A DNA stretch of 64,000 bases from Excoecaria cochinchinensis (GCA_947683425.1 CANTUQ010000007.1:3658001-3722000); one strand, 5' to 3'. Counted from the first letter of the stretch, positions 33,703 to 45,357 are shown. Notes: generated by a model from the letters alone, not told the origin. Made by a program: numbers and translations.

Positions 33703-33716
33703 CTTGTCCCCCCTCA
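33703..33716 (-). other. Polypurine tract of the gypsy element
   Basis: On the minus strand GAGGGGGGACAAG directly precedes the 3' LTR, the expected plus-strand primer site. Confidence 0.85.
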
Positions 33717-33987
33717 ACATGTCCGATCGAGCATAGATTTGCTTTTGTTGATCCGCTCGGATGGAATCAGTTATGGAGATTCCCGATCCGAAGACGCGTA
33801 CTGGCGCGCTTTTTGAATTTGGGAGGCGCTTTTTCCGAAGCTACGCGCCTGATAAGACAGCTGTTCTCCTTTAATTCTGTGAGCGTACCGAGGGCGACGC
33901 TTCGTTCTTCGCAGAGACATAATGTCCTTTGACACGTGGCGCTTGCTGAATGGCGCGTTGTTTGGCGTTTTTGAGAAGTTTCCGTCT

Positions 33988-33995
33988 ATAAATAG
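33988..33995 (+). promoter_or_regulatory. TATA box of the antisense gene
   Basis: TATAAATA in a C/G-bounded context (tctataaatagagg) lies on the plus strand, 239 bases before the ATG of the antisense gene. It is outside the LTR. Confidence 0.65.
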
Positions 33996-34233
33996 AGGAC
34001 TTTGTGAATCATTCCTTCTTTACTTTCGAAATCCCTAGCGAAGCTCTGCCAAAATCTTCCTTTGATTCCCAGATTTCTGCAACTACTCTTTACCTCTTCT
34101 TCGAATTCCTTCAAGTCTTTTCATCAAGTAAGTAACTTTTCTTTTTGCTTTATTTGCGATTTCCTTTTTCTTCCCACACCCATTTCATTTAGAAAAGAGA
34201 GTTGCGCCTTCCCTTCATACTTTTTTGTTGAAG

Positions 34234-36780
34234 ATGGCCTCAAGTAGTACTGAAGCGTTAGACACAACTTTTTTGGAATGGTATGAGAATAAACCAGCCG
34301 CTGAGCCGCATTCTCGCCTAACCGCTGCGGAAGTGGCCGAAATCCCATCCAAATACGGCCTTCCCGAGGAGATATCAGTGCTGGCCTGCCCTGAATCAAT
34401 GGCGGTGACTGAAGGGCCCTTCGGCCAGGATGGCGGAGAATGGTTCGTATGCCACCTCTGGAGCCTAGATGCAGGCCTGAGGTTCCGGTTGGGCGCCTTT
34501 GAGATGGCGATACTAAGGGGGTATGATCTCGCCCCTAACCAACTACATCCGAACGGCTGGAGATCGGTGGTGTGCTTCAAAATCCTTTGCCAAATAGAAG
34601 TGGTGGCACCGACCTTGGAACTTTTTACCCACTTCTTCTACATCTCGGGCCGGAGCGACGGAACTGAGTACTTCTTTACTAGCCGCCCAAAGAGGAAACT
34701 GATGTTCGTCCCCACCTCCATGAAAGGGTACCGGAAACGATATTTCTTGGTGGGCAGGAAAGGTGGGTTTGGAGTACGCCTTACCCGATCGGCCAGGGTC
34801 AAAATCCTGAAGGACCTAGCCGCCGGTCAGGAATTCTACGAAAATGATATACAAAAACTGATGGCCGCCGTCAGCAGGAATGGAGGGCCTTATGAATCCA
34901 AATTCCTTTTGCGTTCGCTATTTGGCTCTCCTGGCTTTCAAGACGCTGGGGACGTAGAACGTGAGCGTTAGGATCAGTGAAAACCCAATCATCATGCATC
35001 AAAACATTCATTGCACTTTATTAATGTTTCATGAAGATAATTTGTGTACGAAAAACTTATCTAGTTTATTTTCTGTTGTGCAGCTGAGATGGCTGGTGGG
35101 AACGAGGCCTCCAGACAACTTGACGATCGGATCCGCCAAAAACGCGAGGCTGAGAAGAAGGCTCAGGAGCGAAGGAAAAGGAGGAAACTAGTCCTCGCTT
35201 CCAACCTCTAAGGGGGCGGCTGGTACTTCTGCGACGACTCCGGCCATCGCTGCCGTTCCAGTGTCATCGGCACCCCCAGCTGCAATTACTGCACCTGCCT
35301 CCACTGCTGATGGACCAACAACTATGCCTCGAATTGAGGCCTCTGCTCGGCCGTTACGCCGCCGGCGCCACACTCTTCGGGATGAGTCGGACGAAGATGA
35401 TCAGCCGATCGGTGCGACTATCCGAGAGGCGAAAGAGACTGCTAAGAGGAGGGCAGAGGAGGCTGCCAAGAAAAAGGCCGAGGAGGCAGCCAAAAAGAGA
35501 GCTGCTGAGCTGATCGCCGAATCGGATGCTCGACTTGCGGCAAGAGGCAAAGCTGTGCAGCACGGCGAATCTCCAAGGCGTTCATCCGATCGGCGGATCG
35601 TCCCTATGAAGGAGGTTCTGAGAGAGAACTTCGGCAATGACTGGTCGATGAGCCAGGCGGCCAATTACATTTGCCGGGGTCTTCTCAGGGAGGACGATCA
35701 TCGGGATGCTGGTGACGCCAGTCAGCTCAGCAGGGAGGCTCAAGCCATCGGCCAGCAGCTGATAGATGTAAGTACTTTACTGACTGTTTCTGGTGCTTGT
35801 TTACACCTTTGTGTCTGAATCTTTTGGTTTTGATTCTGTGTAGGTTGCCAGGAGGACACAGCGGCTGCACATGATGGCCCATTTGTGGAAAGAGAGGGCC
35901 GAGTCAGGCGCCGTGGCCAAGGCGGAGGCAACCACGCGCTACGAGGCGTCCAAAAAGGAAGCTTTCGACCTTCGAGCTGAGGTTGCCAAGCTAGAGGAGC
36001 GGTATGCTGCCTCTCAATCAGAGACAGTGGCCCTAAGGAAGGAGGCCTACCAGAGTGCTCAGGACCTGAAGGCTCGGCAGAGCGAGGCCAATAAGCTGAA
36101 GGGGGAAGTGGCCCGCCTATCTGCGGAGGGTGCCCAGCTAAGGCGGTTCGAAGCAGATGCAACCCGACTGGATGCCGAGTGCAGAGAGTTGGCTGCTGAG
36201 AATGCCAGGTTGAAGGCAGAGGGCGAGCAGCTTCGGACAGAAGTGGGGGCCTTGAAGAAGTCGGAAGGAGAGAGAGAAGCTTCCTTTACGAAGGTTCTCG
36301 AACTTGAGCTTGCCACTCAAAAGGAGCGCCTGATTGATGAGTTGGCAGACGCTCAGGTGGAGCTGTTGTCCCGGTTAGTCCATGAAGCTGGGCGGCGCTT
36401 CCCTGGGGCGGATCTGTCATGGATGGACGACCCGGCATCACTGCCTGTTCCTCCAAATGATGATGACGAAGGCGCTCCCGAGGGGGAAATCACCTAGAAA
36501 ACTTCTGAAGAAGGTCCTTTATCTCCTGAGACTATCCAAGAGCTGCCTTCTGAAGCGGAGCCTGCGGCGTCTTCATTCCATGAAGCTGAAGTAGAGGCTC
36601 ATCCTGCACCTGAAGCCGAGCTGATAGCACCTTCCTCCACTGGGCCTGTCTCTGAAGGGGGGGGGGGGGGCAGTATCTGTACCGTCAACTGCCGACCCTT
36701 CTCAAGCCACCCTCGATCCAATCGTCGAAGAAGTCGCCGATCCTCCTGGCGAAGTGGAGATTGTAGATATAGATAGTTAG
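34234..36780 (+). pseudogene. Antisense additional gene of the gypsy element (Transposase_28-like domain plus coiled coil), degraded
   Basis: It runs opposite to gag-pol between pol and the 3' LTR. Exon 1 (34234-34960) has the conserved domain with LTAAEVAEIPSKYGLPEE, LRFRLGAFEMAILRGYDLAP and NQLHPNGWRSVVCF, often labelled 'putative gypsy type transposon' though it is no proven transposase. Introns fit at 34961-35083 and 35768-35843, and a 5' UTR intron is possible at 34128-34190. Later exons encode a long Lys/Arg/Glu/Ala-rich coiled coil and a Pro/Glu-rich acidic tail. Damage: a one-base frame change near 35205, an in-frame TAG at 36495, and a run of 14 G at 36657-36670 that shifts frame. 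Its role in Tat elements is unknown. Confidence 0.8.
36657..36670 (+). repeat. Run of 14 G in the antisense gene
   Basis: The downstream Pro/Ala/Glu-rich reading ending GEVEIVDIDS before TAG (36778-36780) is in frame only if the run were 13, so replication slippage or a sequencing error is likely. Confidence 0.75.
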
Positions 36781-36803
36781 CTTAGGAATGTAGCTTTACT
36801 TTC

Positions 36804-36810
<7 letters not shown>

Positions 36811-36841
<31 letters not shown>
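36811..36841. repeat. Poly-T tract
   Basis: About 30 T in a row, downstream of the antisense gene. On the element's strand it is poly-A. Confidence 0.9.
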
Positions 36842-36844
<3 letters not shown>

Positions 36845-37064
36845 CTTGTAACAATTATTTACAAATTGTATAGTGGAGGCATTTCAATAAAACTGCATAT
36901 TTCTGCAAATCAATGTATACATAAATTTGTACTAAGATTTGCAATATGATCGAGCTAATTAAAACTCGTAATTAAAATTTGCATTAAATTTCACAAGTAC
37001 TTCCTGAATTAAAATGACGTCAAGGCATAGTGACCGATCGGGTCAGTCTGGCTTTTCAGATCGC

Positions 37065-37255
37065 ATAAAATTTGCGCAATTAAGCGAAGCGATGCTCATA
37101 AAGCTGCATAATAATTGCACAACTGAGCTAGGCGATACTCGTAGAATTGCATAGTTATTGCGAAATCGAGTTGAGTGATACTCGTATAACTGCATGAGGA
37201 TTGCATAGCCGAGAGTACTCGTAGAGTTGCATAAAAATTGCATAACCGAGCGAGA
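37065..37255. repeat. Tandem repeat in the gypsy spacer, about 45-bp unit, four copies
   Basis: The unit 'tgcataa.aattgca.aa..gag...gcgatactcgtagaat' repeats about four times with divergence between pol and the antisense gene. Tandem repeats in this untranslated zone are a known trait of Tat-lineage elements. Confidence 0.75.
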
Positions 37256-37407
37256 GAGATTAGATCCTCTAAAATACAGATAATATTTTTGGGGGGGGAG
37301 GTAGGATCCTCCGTAAAGCAAACACTTTAGATTAGTGTATAAGTTACACATGATGCTTCAAAGAAAAAAACTCTTTATTAATCGGGCAATTGCCAGGTTT
37401 TAATACA

Positions 37408-40400
37408 TTATGCGACATGGTACTTCTTGAGTACCTCGACATTCCAGCTTCTGGGGATATCTTGCCCCTGCACTGTTCGGAGCCTGTAAGTGCTCGGACT
37501 TAGGACTTTAGAAACCTCGTAGGGCCCTTCCCAATTCGGCATCAGCTTCCCAACTCCGGCATTTCCCGAGCCTAGTTCTGCCTTTCTGAGCACCAGATCA
37601 CCTACATTGAAGGTTCTGGATCTTACTTTAGAATTATGGTATCTGGCCACTCTTTGTTTATAGGCAGCGATCTTGGCTTAGGCGTCCTCCCTCTTTCCTT
37701 CGATGAGATCCAGGTCCTGGCATCTCTCCTGAGTGTTCGCCCGCTCGGAGTAAAGAGCCGATCGGTAAGAAGGGAGGCCGACCTCCACAGGAATCATTGC
37801 TTCGGAGTCGTATGGTCCGATTGGAGACCTCAGTCATTCCGTTGCTTTGGGGATGAGCGACAGATGTGAACTTTAATTTGATGTTTAAGCCTTGGCAAAA
37901 GTTTCTGAAGACGGAGCTGTCGAACTGCTTACCATTATCTGCAATAAAGACATTGGGTAAGCCATACCTGCAGATGATGTTCTTCCATGTAAAGCTCTTG
38001 ACCCTCTCGGCTGTGATGGTGGCTACCGGCTCAGCCTCAATCCATTTGGAGAAGTGGTCCACCGCTACTATGAGGCATTTCATCTGCTTTTTGCCTTGGG
38101 GAAAGGGTCCTAAGATGTCCATTCCCCACTGGTCGAACGGCCACGCGACTCCGATCGGCTGTTGGTCTGCTCCGTGCTGCCTTATAATCCTGCCGTGTAT
38201 TTGGCACTGCGGGCATATCCTTACTTTCTCCTGGGCATCCTTGAGCATGCTAGGCCAGTAATATCCCGTCTGAAGGGCCTTTCTTGCCATGGTTCTGCTT
38301 GCCTCGTGCGCACCGCATATGCCTTCGTGGAGCTCTCTGAGGATGTAGTCCCCCTCTTCCTCCGCCACGCACTTTAGCCAAGGGTGACTGAAAGCTTTTT
38401 TGTACAAATCACCGTTAATGATGGAGTAATTGAGAGATTTTCGAGATACCTTTCGAGCTTCGTCCTTGTCCTCTGGCAGTCGTCCTGTCTGGAGGAACTG
38501 CATAATTGGGCTCATCCAGGTTTCATTCTCTTGGTCGATCTCCATCATCTCCGGCTCGTCTAGGGAGGAGGAAGTCTGGTCTACAACAGCAATGTTTTCC
38601 TCTATAATGCTCTGTGCGGAAGCAGCCATCTTCGCCAGCCGATCGGCCTCTGCAGTTTGGTCTCTTGGGACTTTCTGTAGCACCCATTCCGACCCAGCCT
38701 CTTCCATTTTTGCGCAAGCAGCTTTAACTTTGGCTAAGTACTGGATCATTGTGGCCTCACGTGCTTCGAAGGTCCCCAAAACTTGACTGGTTACCAACTG
38801 GGAGTCACTCCTAATGGCCACTGCCTCCGGTCGGATGGCATGGAGCAGCCTGAGCCCTTGAAGCAGTGCTTCGTACTCTGCCACATTATTAGAAGCTTTA
38901 AAATTAAGCTTTATGGCGTACCTTATTGTGATGCCCAAAGGGCCTTTTATTACTATGCCGACGCCTCCTCGAGAATTGTTTGCTGTGCCGTCCACTGTCA
39001 TTTCCCAGTTTTGTGGCTTGGGCAGACTTTGTGGTGCCTCACCAGCAAATTCAGCTATGAAATCTGCTAAAGCTTGGGCCTTTATTGCTTTTCTGGGCTC
39101 GTACCTGACATCCCAGGACTGTAGCTTAATTGCCCACCCCACCATTTTGCCTTCCAGATCGGGCGTCTGGAGTATCTTTCTTAGAGGATGACCCGATCGG
39201 ACGACAATTGTGTGCGCCTCGAAGTAAGGTCTCAACTTCCTTGCACACATCATGAGGGCAATAATGAGCTGCTCAACCGGTCCCTTTCTCAGATCTGCAC
39301 CTCTGAGTACTTCACTTACGTAGTACACGGGTAGCTGTTGGGTATCTTCTTCTCGGACCAAAGCACCTGCAACAGCTTCCTTAGAGGTGGATAAATAGAG
39401 GTATAAATTTTCACCTGGTACCGGTCGGCTGAGCAGCGGCGGGTTGGTGAGGAATGCCTTCAGCTCTTCGAAGGCTTGCTGGCAGTCTTCCCCCCAGACA
39501 AAAGTTTCGCTCTTCCTCAGCTTCTTGAAAAAAGGCGTGCAGCGTTTGGCGGAAGAGGAAATGAATCGTCCCAAGGCTGTTATTCTTCCATTCAGCTTCT
39601 GGACGTCTTTTATACTCCTGGGGGGTTGCATCTCGAGGATGGCCTTTATTTTTTCTGGATTTGCCTCAATCCCTCGTTGAGAGACTAGGAATTCTAAGAA
39701 TTTTTCTGATGGTACCCCGAAGACGCACTTCTCGGGGTTGAGCTTCATCTGGAACTTATTTAGAGTGTCAAAAACTTTTGCCAGATCGGCCGGATGTTTC
39801 TCGGCGCTTCGGCTCTTGATGATCATGTCGTCAACATATACTTCGACATTCTGCCCGATCTGGTCTTTAAAAATCTTGTTCATCAGGCGCTGATATGTGG
39901 CCCCGGCATTTTTCAGTCCGAACGGCATCATCCTGTAGCAGAATGTTCCGTCGTCTGTGATGAAGCTGGTTTTCTCCTGATCAAGGAGCCACATCAGAAT
40001 TTGGTGGTAGCTGGCATATGCGTCTAGAAGGGAGTAAATGGCATGGCCTGCTGTGGCGTCTACCAATTGGTCTATACTTGGCAAGGGATAGCTGTCTTTG
40101 GGGCATGCCTTGTTGAGGTCGGTAAAGTCGACACACATTCGCAGTTTGCCAGACTTCTTCTTGACCAACACCACATTAGCCAGCCATTCAGGGTAGTCTA
40201 CCTCTCGGATGGTTCCAGTCTTGAGTAGTCTATCAATCTCTTCTGAAATGAACTTCCTCCGATCGGGCGCGTGCCTTCTCAACTTTTGGCGGATCGGAGG
40301 GAAGCTTGGGTCCACATTCAACTTGTGGGTGATTATTTTGGGGTCCACGCCAGGGATATCTTCTGGCTTCCAGGCAAAAGTCGCTTGATTGATGGTCAAG

Positions 40401-42883
40401 ACGTGCATGATGGCTTCTTCAGTTGTTCTATCCATGCTTGTCCCCACCTGAATATTTTTGCCTTTATCTAGCGACCTGGCCTTTGTGGCCTCTGCTGGGT
40501 CCATCCTGGGCCTTTCCGCTTGCTCTTGCTGCTCGAGGCCTGGCTCTACGACCATTGCTTCTCGCTGTTGCTTTATCATGGTGATATAAGCCTCCCTGGA
40601 TGCTTTCTGGTCACCTCTCAAGATGGCGACGCCTCCTGTGGTCGGAATCTTCATCACCATGTATCGGATGGAGGTCACAGCTCCGGTCTGGAAAAGCAGT
40701 GGTCTGCCAAAAATGGCATTGTAGGCAAATGTCATGTCAACAACCATGAAAATTACCTTACAAGCGTGAGCTATTGCCTCTTGGCCGAGCTCGACAAAGA
40801 GCTCTACAGATCCCACCACGGGGATAGTGGCATTGCCCAGGCCGATCAGAGGAGTGGCATTCGGCTTGAGCTCTCCGATCGGGAGTCCCATGGCTCGGTA
40901 TGCCTGGAGAGTTAGGACGTTGACAGCACTGCCGTTGTCCACCAGAATTCTCTTCACATTGAAGTTATTTATCCGAGCTCTTACGACGAGAGCGTCCTCA
41001 TGGGGGAACAGAACGTCTCGCCCGTCTTCGCTGGAAATGGTGACTGAGGCTGGCTGCTCTGCCTGGCGGGAGAGATAGACACCTTTCCCTTTCCCCTTTT
41101 TGGGGAGATCTTCTCCATAGGACGACCCTCCGGTGATCACGTTTATCACCCCTGCATAGGGCCTGCCCGGATCGGCGTTTCTGGGGTTCCGGCGCTCATC
41201 ATCGTCTGAGTCGGGATCGTCCCTTCTAGGCTTCGGCTGTCTGCAGGGTTCATCCCCTCTGGCCGGGCCTATGAATTTCCTGAGGGCCCCATGGCGTATC
41301 AGCCTTTCGATTTCTTTTTTTAGCGAAGTGCACTCGTCGGTTAAATGACCGACGTCTCTGTGAAATTCGCAAAATTTGCTCGGGTCCCTTGTATCCCGAC
41401 TTCTTCCGGAGAGGTCTCTGGGCCAGTTGACTCTACGGTGCTTCTCTTTGATCCACATTAGCACCGCAGTCGAAGTAGCATTGAGAGGGGTGTATGTCCT
41501 CTCTGCCTGGTCGTCTGGACGCGGATTCCGGTCTCTTCCCGATCCTCTGGCTTGGCCTGAATTTCTGGAACTTTGAGCTCCATCTTGGCCTTTACCTGTC
41601 CGATCGGAAGCGGGGGCTCTTTGAGTAGAGCGATTGTCCGGATATTGTAGGCGGTCCAGAACGCTGGTCCTTCCTCTGCTTTTGGACCTGAGGGCATCAT
41701 CCAGCTGGATGTGTTGCCTAGCCCTCTCCATTAGTTCGGCGAAGCTGGATGGGGGTCTTGTTGTAAGCGACTCGAAAAGTGGTCGGTCAGTGGTGCCCCC
41801 TTGTAAGGCGGTAGTCGCTATCTCCACACTGACATTTCTTACTTCAGACATGGTAGCTTGAAACCTGTCGATGTAGTCTCGAAGACTTTCATCGGTTCTT
41901 TGGTAAAGATTGCACAGGTCGTTCACCGTCTTGGGCGTGCGTGTTTGCACAATGAACCTCATAGTGAACAACTCCTTTAACTGTCTGAATGACGTAACGG
42001 ATCCCATGGGCAGCTCATGGAACCACGTTAATGCATCCCCTCCCAAAGTGGTGGAAAAAACCCTACAGGCTATTCTTTCGTCATAAGTATAGACCTGTAC
42101 CTTGGTCAAGTATTCTGCCAAGTGTGTGGCAGGGTCTGTTTTGCCTGTATACCTTTCCATGACCACATCTCGCCACCTGGGGGGGAGCTCAGCATCGGTG
42201 ATCTCTCTGCAGAAGGGGGAGGCAGTATTCCCATAAGTATTTCCTTCGAAGGCGCCTCTTTTGGGCGCGAGGACACCAAATTGCTTGAGCTTCTGCATAA
42301 ACCACTGGTCCTGCTTGTTCGACGGGTTCTGTTTGCTCAGGGTCGTGGCGGTGGACTCGCCCTTGTGCTTTCTAGTCTGGCCGCGGCTTGGGGTACACAT
42401 GTAGGACACATCATCCCTCGCGGACAGAGTGGCAGACCTGTTGCTGTAGGGAGAGGCCCTACTTGCAGACACTATCTGCTTCCCCTTGTCGCTCTTGCCT
42501 GGGGTTCTGATCGCACTTTTCCTGGTTCCCTGAACTCGGGATTCATTAATAATGATTCCCTTGTTCCTGTTTCTCCTGAAGTCTTCGCCCATGAGGTAAT
42601 CCTCTTGGGCTCTTTCAGAAGCAATTGGCATCTTACCCTTCTTAAGGGTTTGGACAATGCTTTTTGTAAAATCACTGAGAATAGCGCGCATGTCTCTCAC
42701 AGTGATAGGGGTGTCCTCTGGTTGCCTTATTGCGGCATCATCGAATTCGGGAAGGAGGTTGGCCCTTATGGGGGGCCTGGCAGGCGCTTCCCTCCTTCTC
42801 GAGGTGCCTGATATGGCACGAGTGTTGTCGTCATGGTCGAGGTCCATGGGGGTCGTATTCTCATTGGATCTTGAGTTTGCCAT
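37408..42883 (-). pseudogene. gag-pol polyprotein of the gypsy element, damaged near the end
   Basis: One frame (42883-37658) encodes 1,741 residues. Gag core at about 235-400 (FSTTLGGDALTWFHEL); zinc-binding CEFHRDVGHLTDEC at about 505; protease ILVDNGSAVNVL at about 646; reverse transcriptase about 890-1070 with LRMCVDFTDLNKACPKDSYP, FGLKNAGATYQ and YVDDM; RNase H to about 1260; archaeal-type RNase H from MTVDGTANNSRGG (about 1295); integrase zinc finger and core from about 1520 with Asp, Asp and Glu in MDILGPFP, IADNGKQF and MTEVSNRTI. After that Glu motif a core segment common to relatives is missing and the frame changes (near 37812). A TAA (37678-37680) follows in the resumed frame. The C-terminal GPY/F-like domain (LMPNWEGPYEV) survives in another frame at 37650-37408. 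Confidence 0.9.
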
Positions 42884-42903
42884 CTCTCAATGAAAGCACC
42901 AAA
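42884..42903 (-). other. Primer-binding site and ultra-short leader of the gypsy element
   Basis: On the minus strand TTTGGTGCTTTCATTGAGAG directly follows the 5' LTR and runs into the gag ATG at 42883. The tRNA used cannot be named with certainty. The leader is only about 20 bases, so the mRNA 5' UTR lies mostly in the LTR. Confidence 0.65.
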
Positions 42904-43371
42904 TGATAAATCCAAAAATGTCTTTATCTGTAGGAGAGAGGTCGCTCCGATCGGATGAGATAACCCTGCAGTAAGAAGAGCCCGGTCGGACCAGGCGTGA
43001 ACACTCCGAAGCTTAAGTTAGTAGCTTAGAGAGAGAATGTGCTTTAGAGAGATAATGGTGTGAATTCAATACCTGGTACCATCGTTGGCTGGACTATTTA
43101 TAAGAGATAGTCGAGGGGCACTTGAGTGCCTAGGGAGTGATTACTGGCTGTCAGAGTAGGTATCTGGCGACATGACAGGGAGCAGACGGTAGGCATGGGC
43201 GCTACCTTGTGTCAGGCGGCTGATGGGACTGGCGGTCACATCAGCCGATCGGGCATGTGTGCTGCCTAGGAGCTCGTGTCTGATACCTTTAGCTGATGGG
43301 CTTTGGGCCTTGCCAGTTTAAATGGGCCGACATGATGGGTCTTAGAGCAAATGATATTTGCTGGGTTATCA
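42904..43371 (-). repeat. 5' LTR of the gypsy element
   Basis: 468 bp, paired with 33235-33702. On the minus strand a TATAAATA box (about 43095-43102) lies about 190 bases before the LTR end and would start the genomic RNA. Confidence 0.95.
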
Positions 43372-43376
43372 GTACG

Positions 43377-44650
43377 TAAAAAAAATCGGAACACACCATT
43401 AAAGAACCTAAATTCCCTATTGCCCAAACTTTTATTGCCATGATAATGTTATATTCTAACTAAAATCTCAATTCAATTATTATTATTATTATTATTAAAT
43501 GGAATGAACATTGTTGCTTGTTGTTGCTGTTATTGTCATTGATTGGTTTGATGGAAATAATGCTACTGCATCCTTTTTAGTAAAAATTTTGGAATCAAAT
43601 GTACTTATAATACTATTTTCTTATTATTCTTAGTATTACTAAGAACTTGAGACAAAAGAAAAAAAAATAATATATCATATGCTTTGTACTGTGGTAAACG
43701 TTTTTAGAAGTGGTTCACATTTTTTACTCATTGAAAAACTTTAATTTTACATTTTGAAACTAAATGCTTAAAGACTTTAATTCCACCATTTTTACTCATT
43801 TTCTTTATTATTAATATTAAAGATTGGAAACTAAATTATGTATTATTAATTTATGTCTACTTTCTTAAATTTTCAACAAAACTTCACTATTTTTATTATT
43901 ATTATTTTAAAAATCTTTAAGTGTTATTCTAAGTCGTGGGCTAGACGTTAGGGTAGTTTTCTTAGTGATCGATAGGATATTGGCCCTTTTTTATCTGGAC
44001 TAAAAAGTTTTGATACTTTCGTGACAAATTGAGTGGCTTTCCACGTGTCCTACACACAACTTTATTTGGAGTTTAATTATAGTATACATCAGTTTTATAA
44101 AAATCATCTTTTAAATATTTTAGTTTATTAAGTTCTATTTTAATAAAAATGTTTTTAATATTTTTATCAAATGAATTTAGGCCATTTATCTTTATGTTAA
44201 CTTTCTACAAGTATTTATTGATTTTTATTATACTAGTTTTTATGCGAGTTTTAATTGTTATTTATTATGTTAATTTTATGGATATTTTTATTCGTTTAAT
44301 TTTAATTGAATATTATTTGCTTTACAGTTTTAGATTATGAGAACAAGTTTCTGAAATATTTTTTGTTTATTATCCATTTAAATAAATGATTCATTACCTA
44401 TATGAACTTATTTGAACTGTGTATCAAATTTATCTGAATTTATATGTTATTTGCTTTAAAATTATATATGTTTTATGTTAAAATTATTGATATGTTGTAT
44501 TAGTGAAAATTTGTTTTCAAACTGGTAAATGTGCTCAGTTATTATATGTATCTGTATCTAACTCTGTTTGAGTAATCTGAATTCGCATCTAATCCCGCCA
44601 CAGATATCACATGTTTACGAAATCACATAACTTGCTATCATGTATCATAT
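43377..44650. other. AT-rich spacer right of the gypsy element
   Basis: An (ATT)n-like tract lies near 43478-43496. No gene is supported. Confidence 0.5.
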
Positions 44651-44654
44651 GCCA

Positions 44655-45118
44655 TTGATATCTGCATTAGAAGCATTGCATAATATATGTGATAGGGACA
44701 TCTGTTATCTGGCCTTTTGTGGTGTGAAGTATCATTAGTCTGTTAAACTGTACTGTGATTTTGAACAATTATTTTATGTATATTAAAATTTTTCTACTTA
44801 TTTCATGATTTATTATACTATTTTAATTGTTAAATATACTTTGTAAAATTACTCCGAACTATTGCATGTTCTCAGTCCGTTGTGTGTTGTAGTTGTCATT
44901 CACTGAGTTACTGTACTCAAATTACGTCCGCTCTACATTAGAAGCATTGCATGATATCTGCATTAAAAACATTGCGTGATATCTGTGGTGGAGACATATG
45001 TTATTTTGCCTTTGGTGGTGTGATCATTATCTTGTTGAACTGTACCTTGGTTTTGAACAATTATTTTGTATATAATAAATTTTTTCTACTTATTTCATGG
45101 TTTATTATAAAAGGTTTG
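44655..45118. repeat. Direct duplication, about 165-bp unit
   Basis: Two related segments (about 44665-44820 and 44938-45116) share 'ttagaagcattgca', 'ggtggtgtgat/aagtatc', 'ttgaacaattatttt' and 'cttatttcatg.tttattata' in the same order. The second carries an extra internal 'attgcgtgatatctg' repeat. It is non-coding and old. Confidence 0.7.
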
Positions 45119-45340
45119 AAATGCCCTTACTGGACAGGTTAACCTTTCCAGCTCAAGTGGTATTAGATCTTGGCATACTTCCCATAAGGTTGCGTGTTCT
45201 ATCCATTGGGGCTGCGGAATTACGATAGGTGAACGTTAAGTGTAAGTGCTGCTGTGCCTACCCACCGCAGAAGCTGTGTTGGATTGTATAAAAGGTTTGA
45301 AGTGCCCTTACTGGACAAATTAATCTTTTTCGGCTCTACA
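45108..45340. repeat. 180-bp-offset direct repeat with SINE-like middle
   Basis: The 30-base string 'ataaaaggtttgaa(a/g)tgcccttactggaca' occurs at 45108 and 45288. Between them, 'agctcaagtggtattaga' and 'aaggttgcgtgttcta' look like degraded A and B boxes of a tRNA-derived SINE. The SINE reading is tentative. Confidence 0.45.
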
Positions 45341-45357
45341 TGTTTTTGTTTTGCAAA

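Larger units (their letters stand above)
33235..43371 (-). mobile_element. Ty3/gypsy LTR retrotransposon, Tat/Retand type, 10.1 kb
   Basis: Two 468-bp LTRs bound the element, starting TGATAA and ending TTATCA on the plus strand. The flanks GTATG (33230-33234) and GTACG (43372-43376) form a 5-bp target duplication with one change. Transcription runs on the minus strand, shown by gag-pol and by the polypurine tract beside the left LTR. Domain order is Gag, protease, reverse transcriptase, RNase H, a second (archaeal-type) RNase H, integrase, which with an extra antisense gene marks the Tat lineage. It is not intact: pol has a deletion and stop near the integrase end, and the antisense gene has several lesions. 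Confidence 0.95.

Noticed and set aside
34225..34971. Reading the antisense gypsy gene as a DNA-transposon transposase
   Set aside because: The domain name in databases is historical; the gene lies inside a complete LTR element and lacks any DDE or hAT-type motif.
37065..37255. CRISPR-like spaced repeats
   Set aside because: Units are contiguous and diverged, inside a plant retrotransposon; this is ordinary tandem repetition.
37866..42893. Many plus-strand frames within the gypsy gag-pol region
   Set aside because: They are complements of the conserved pol codons and carry no domain of their own.
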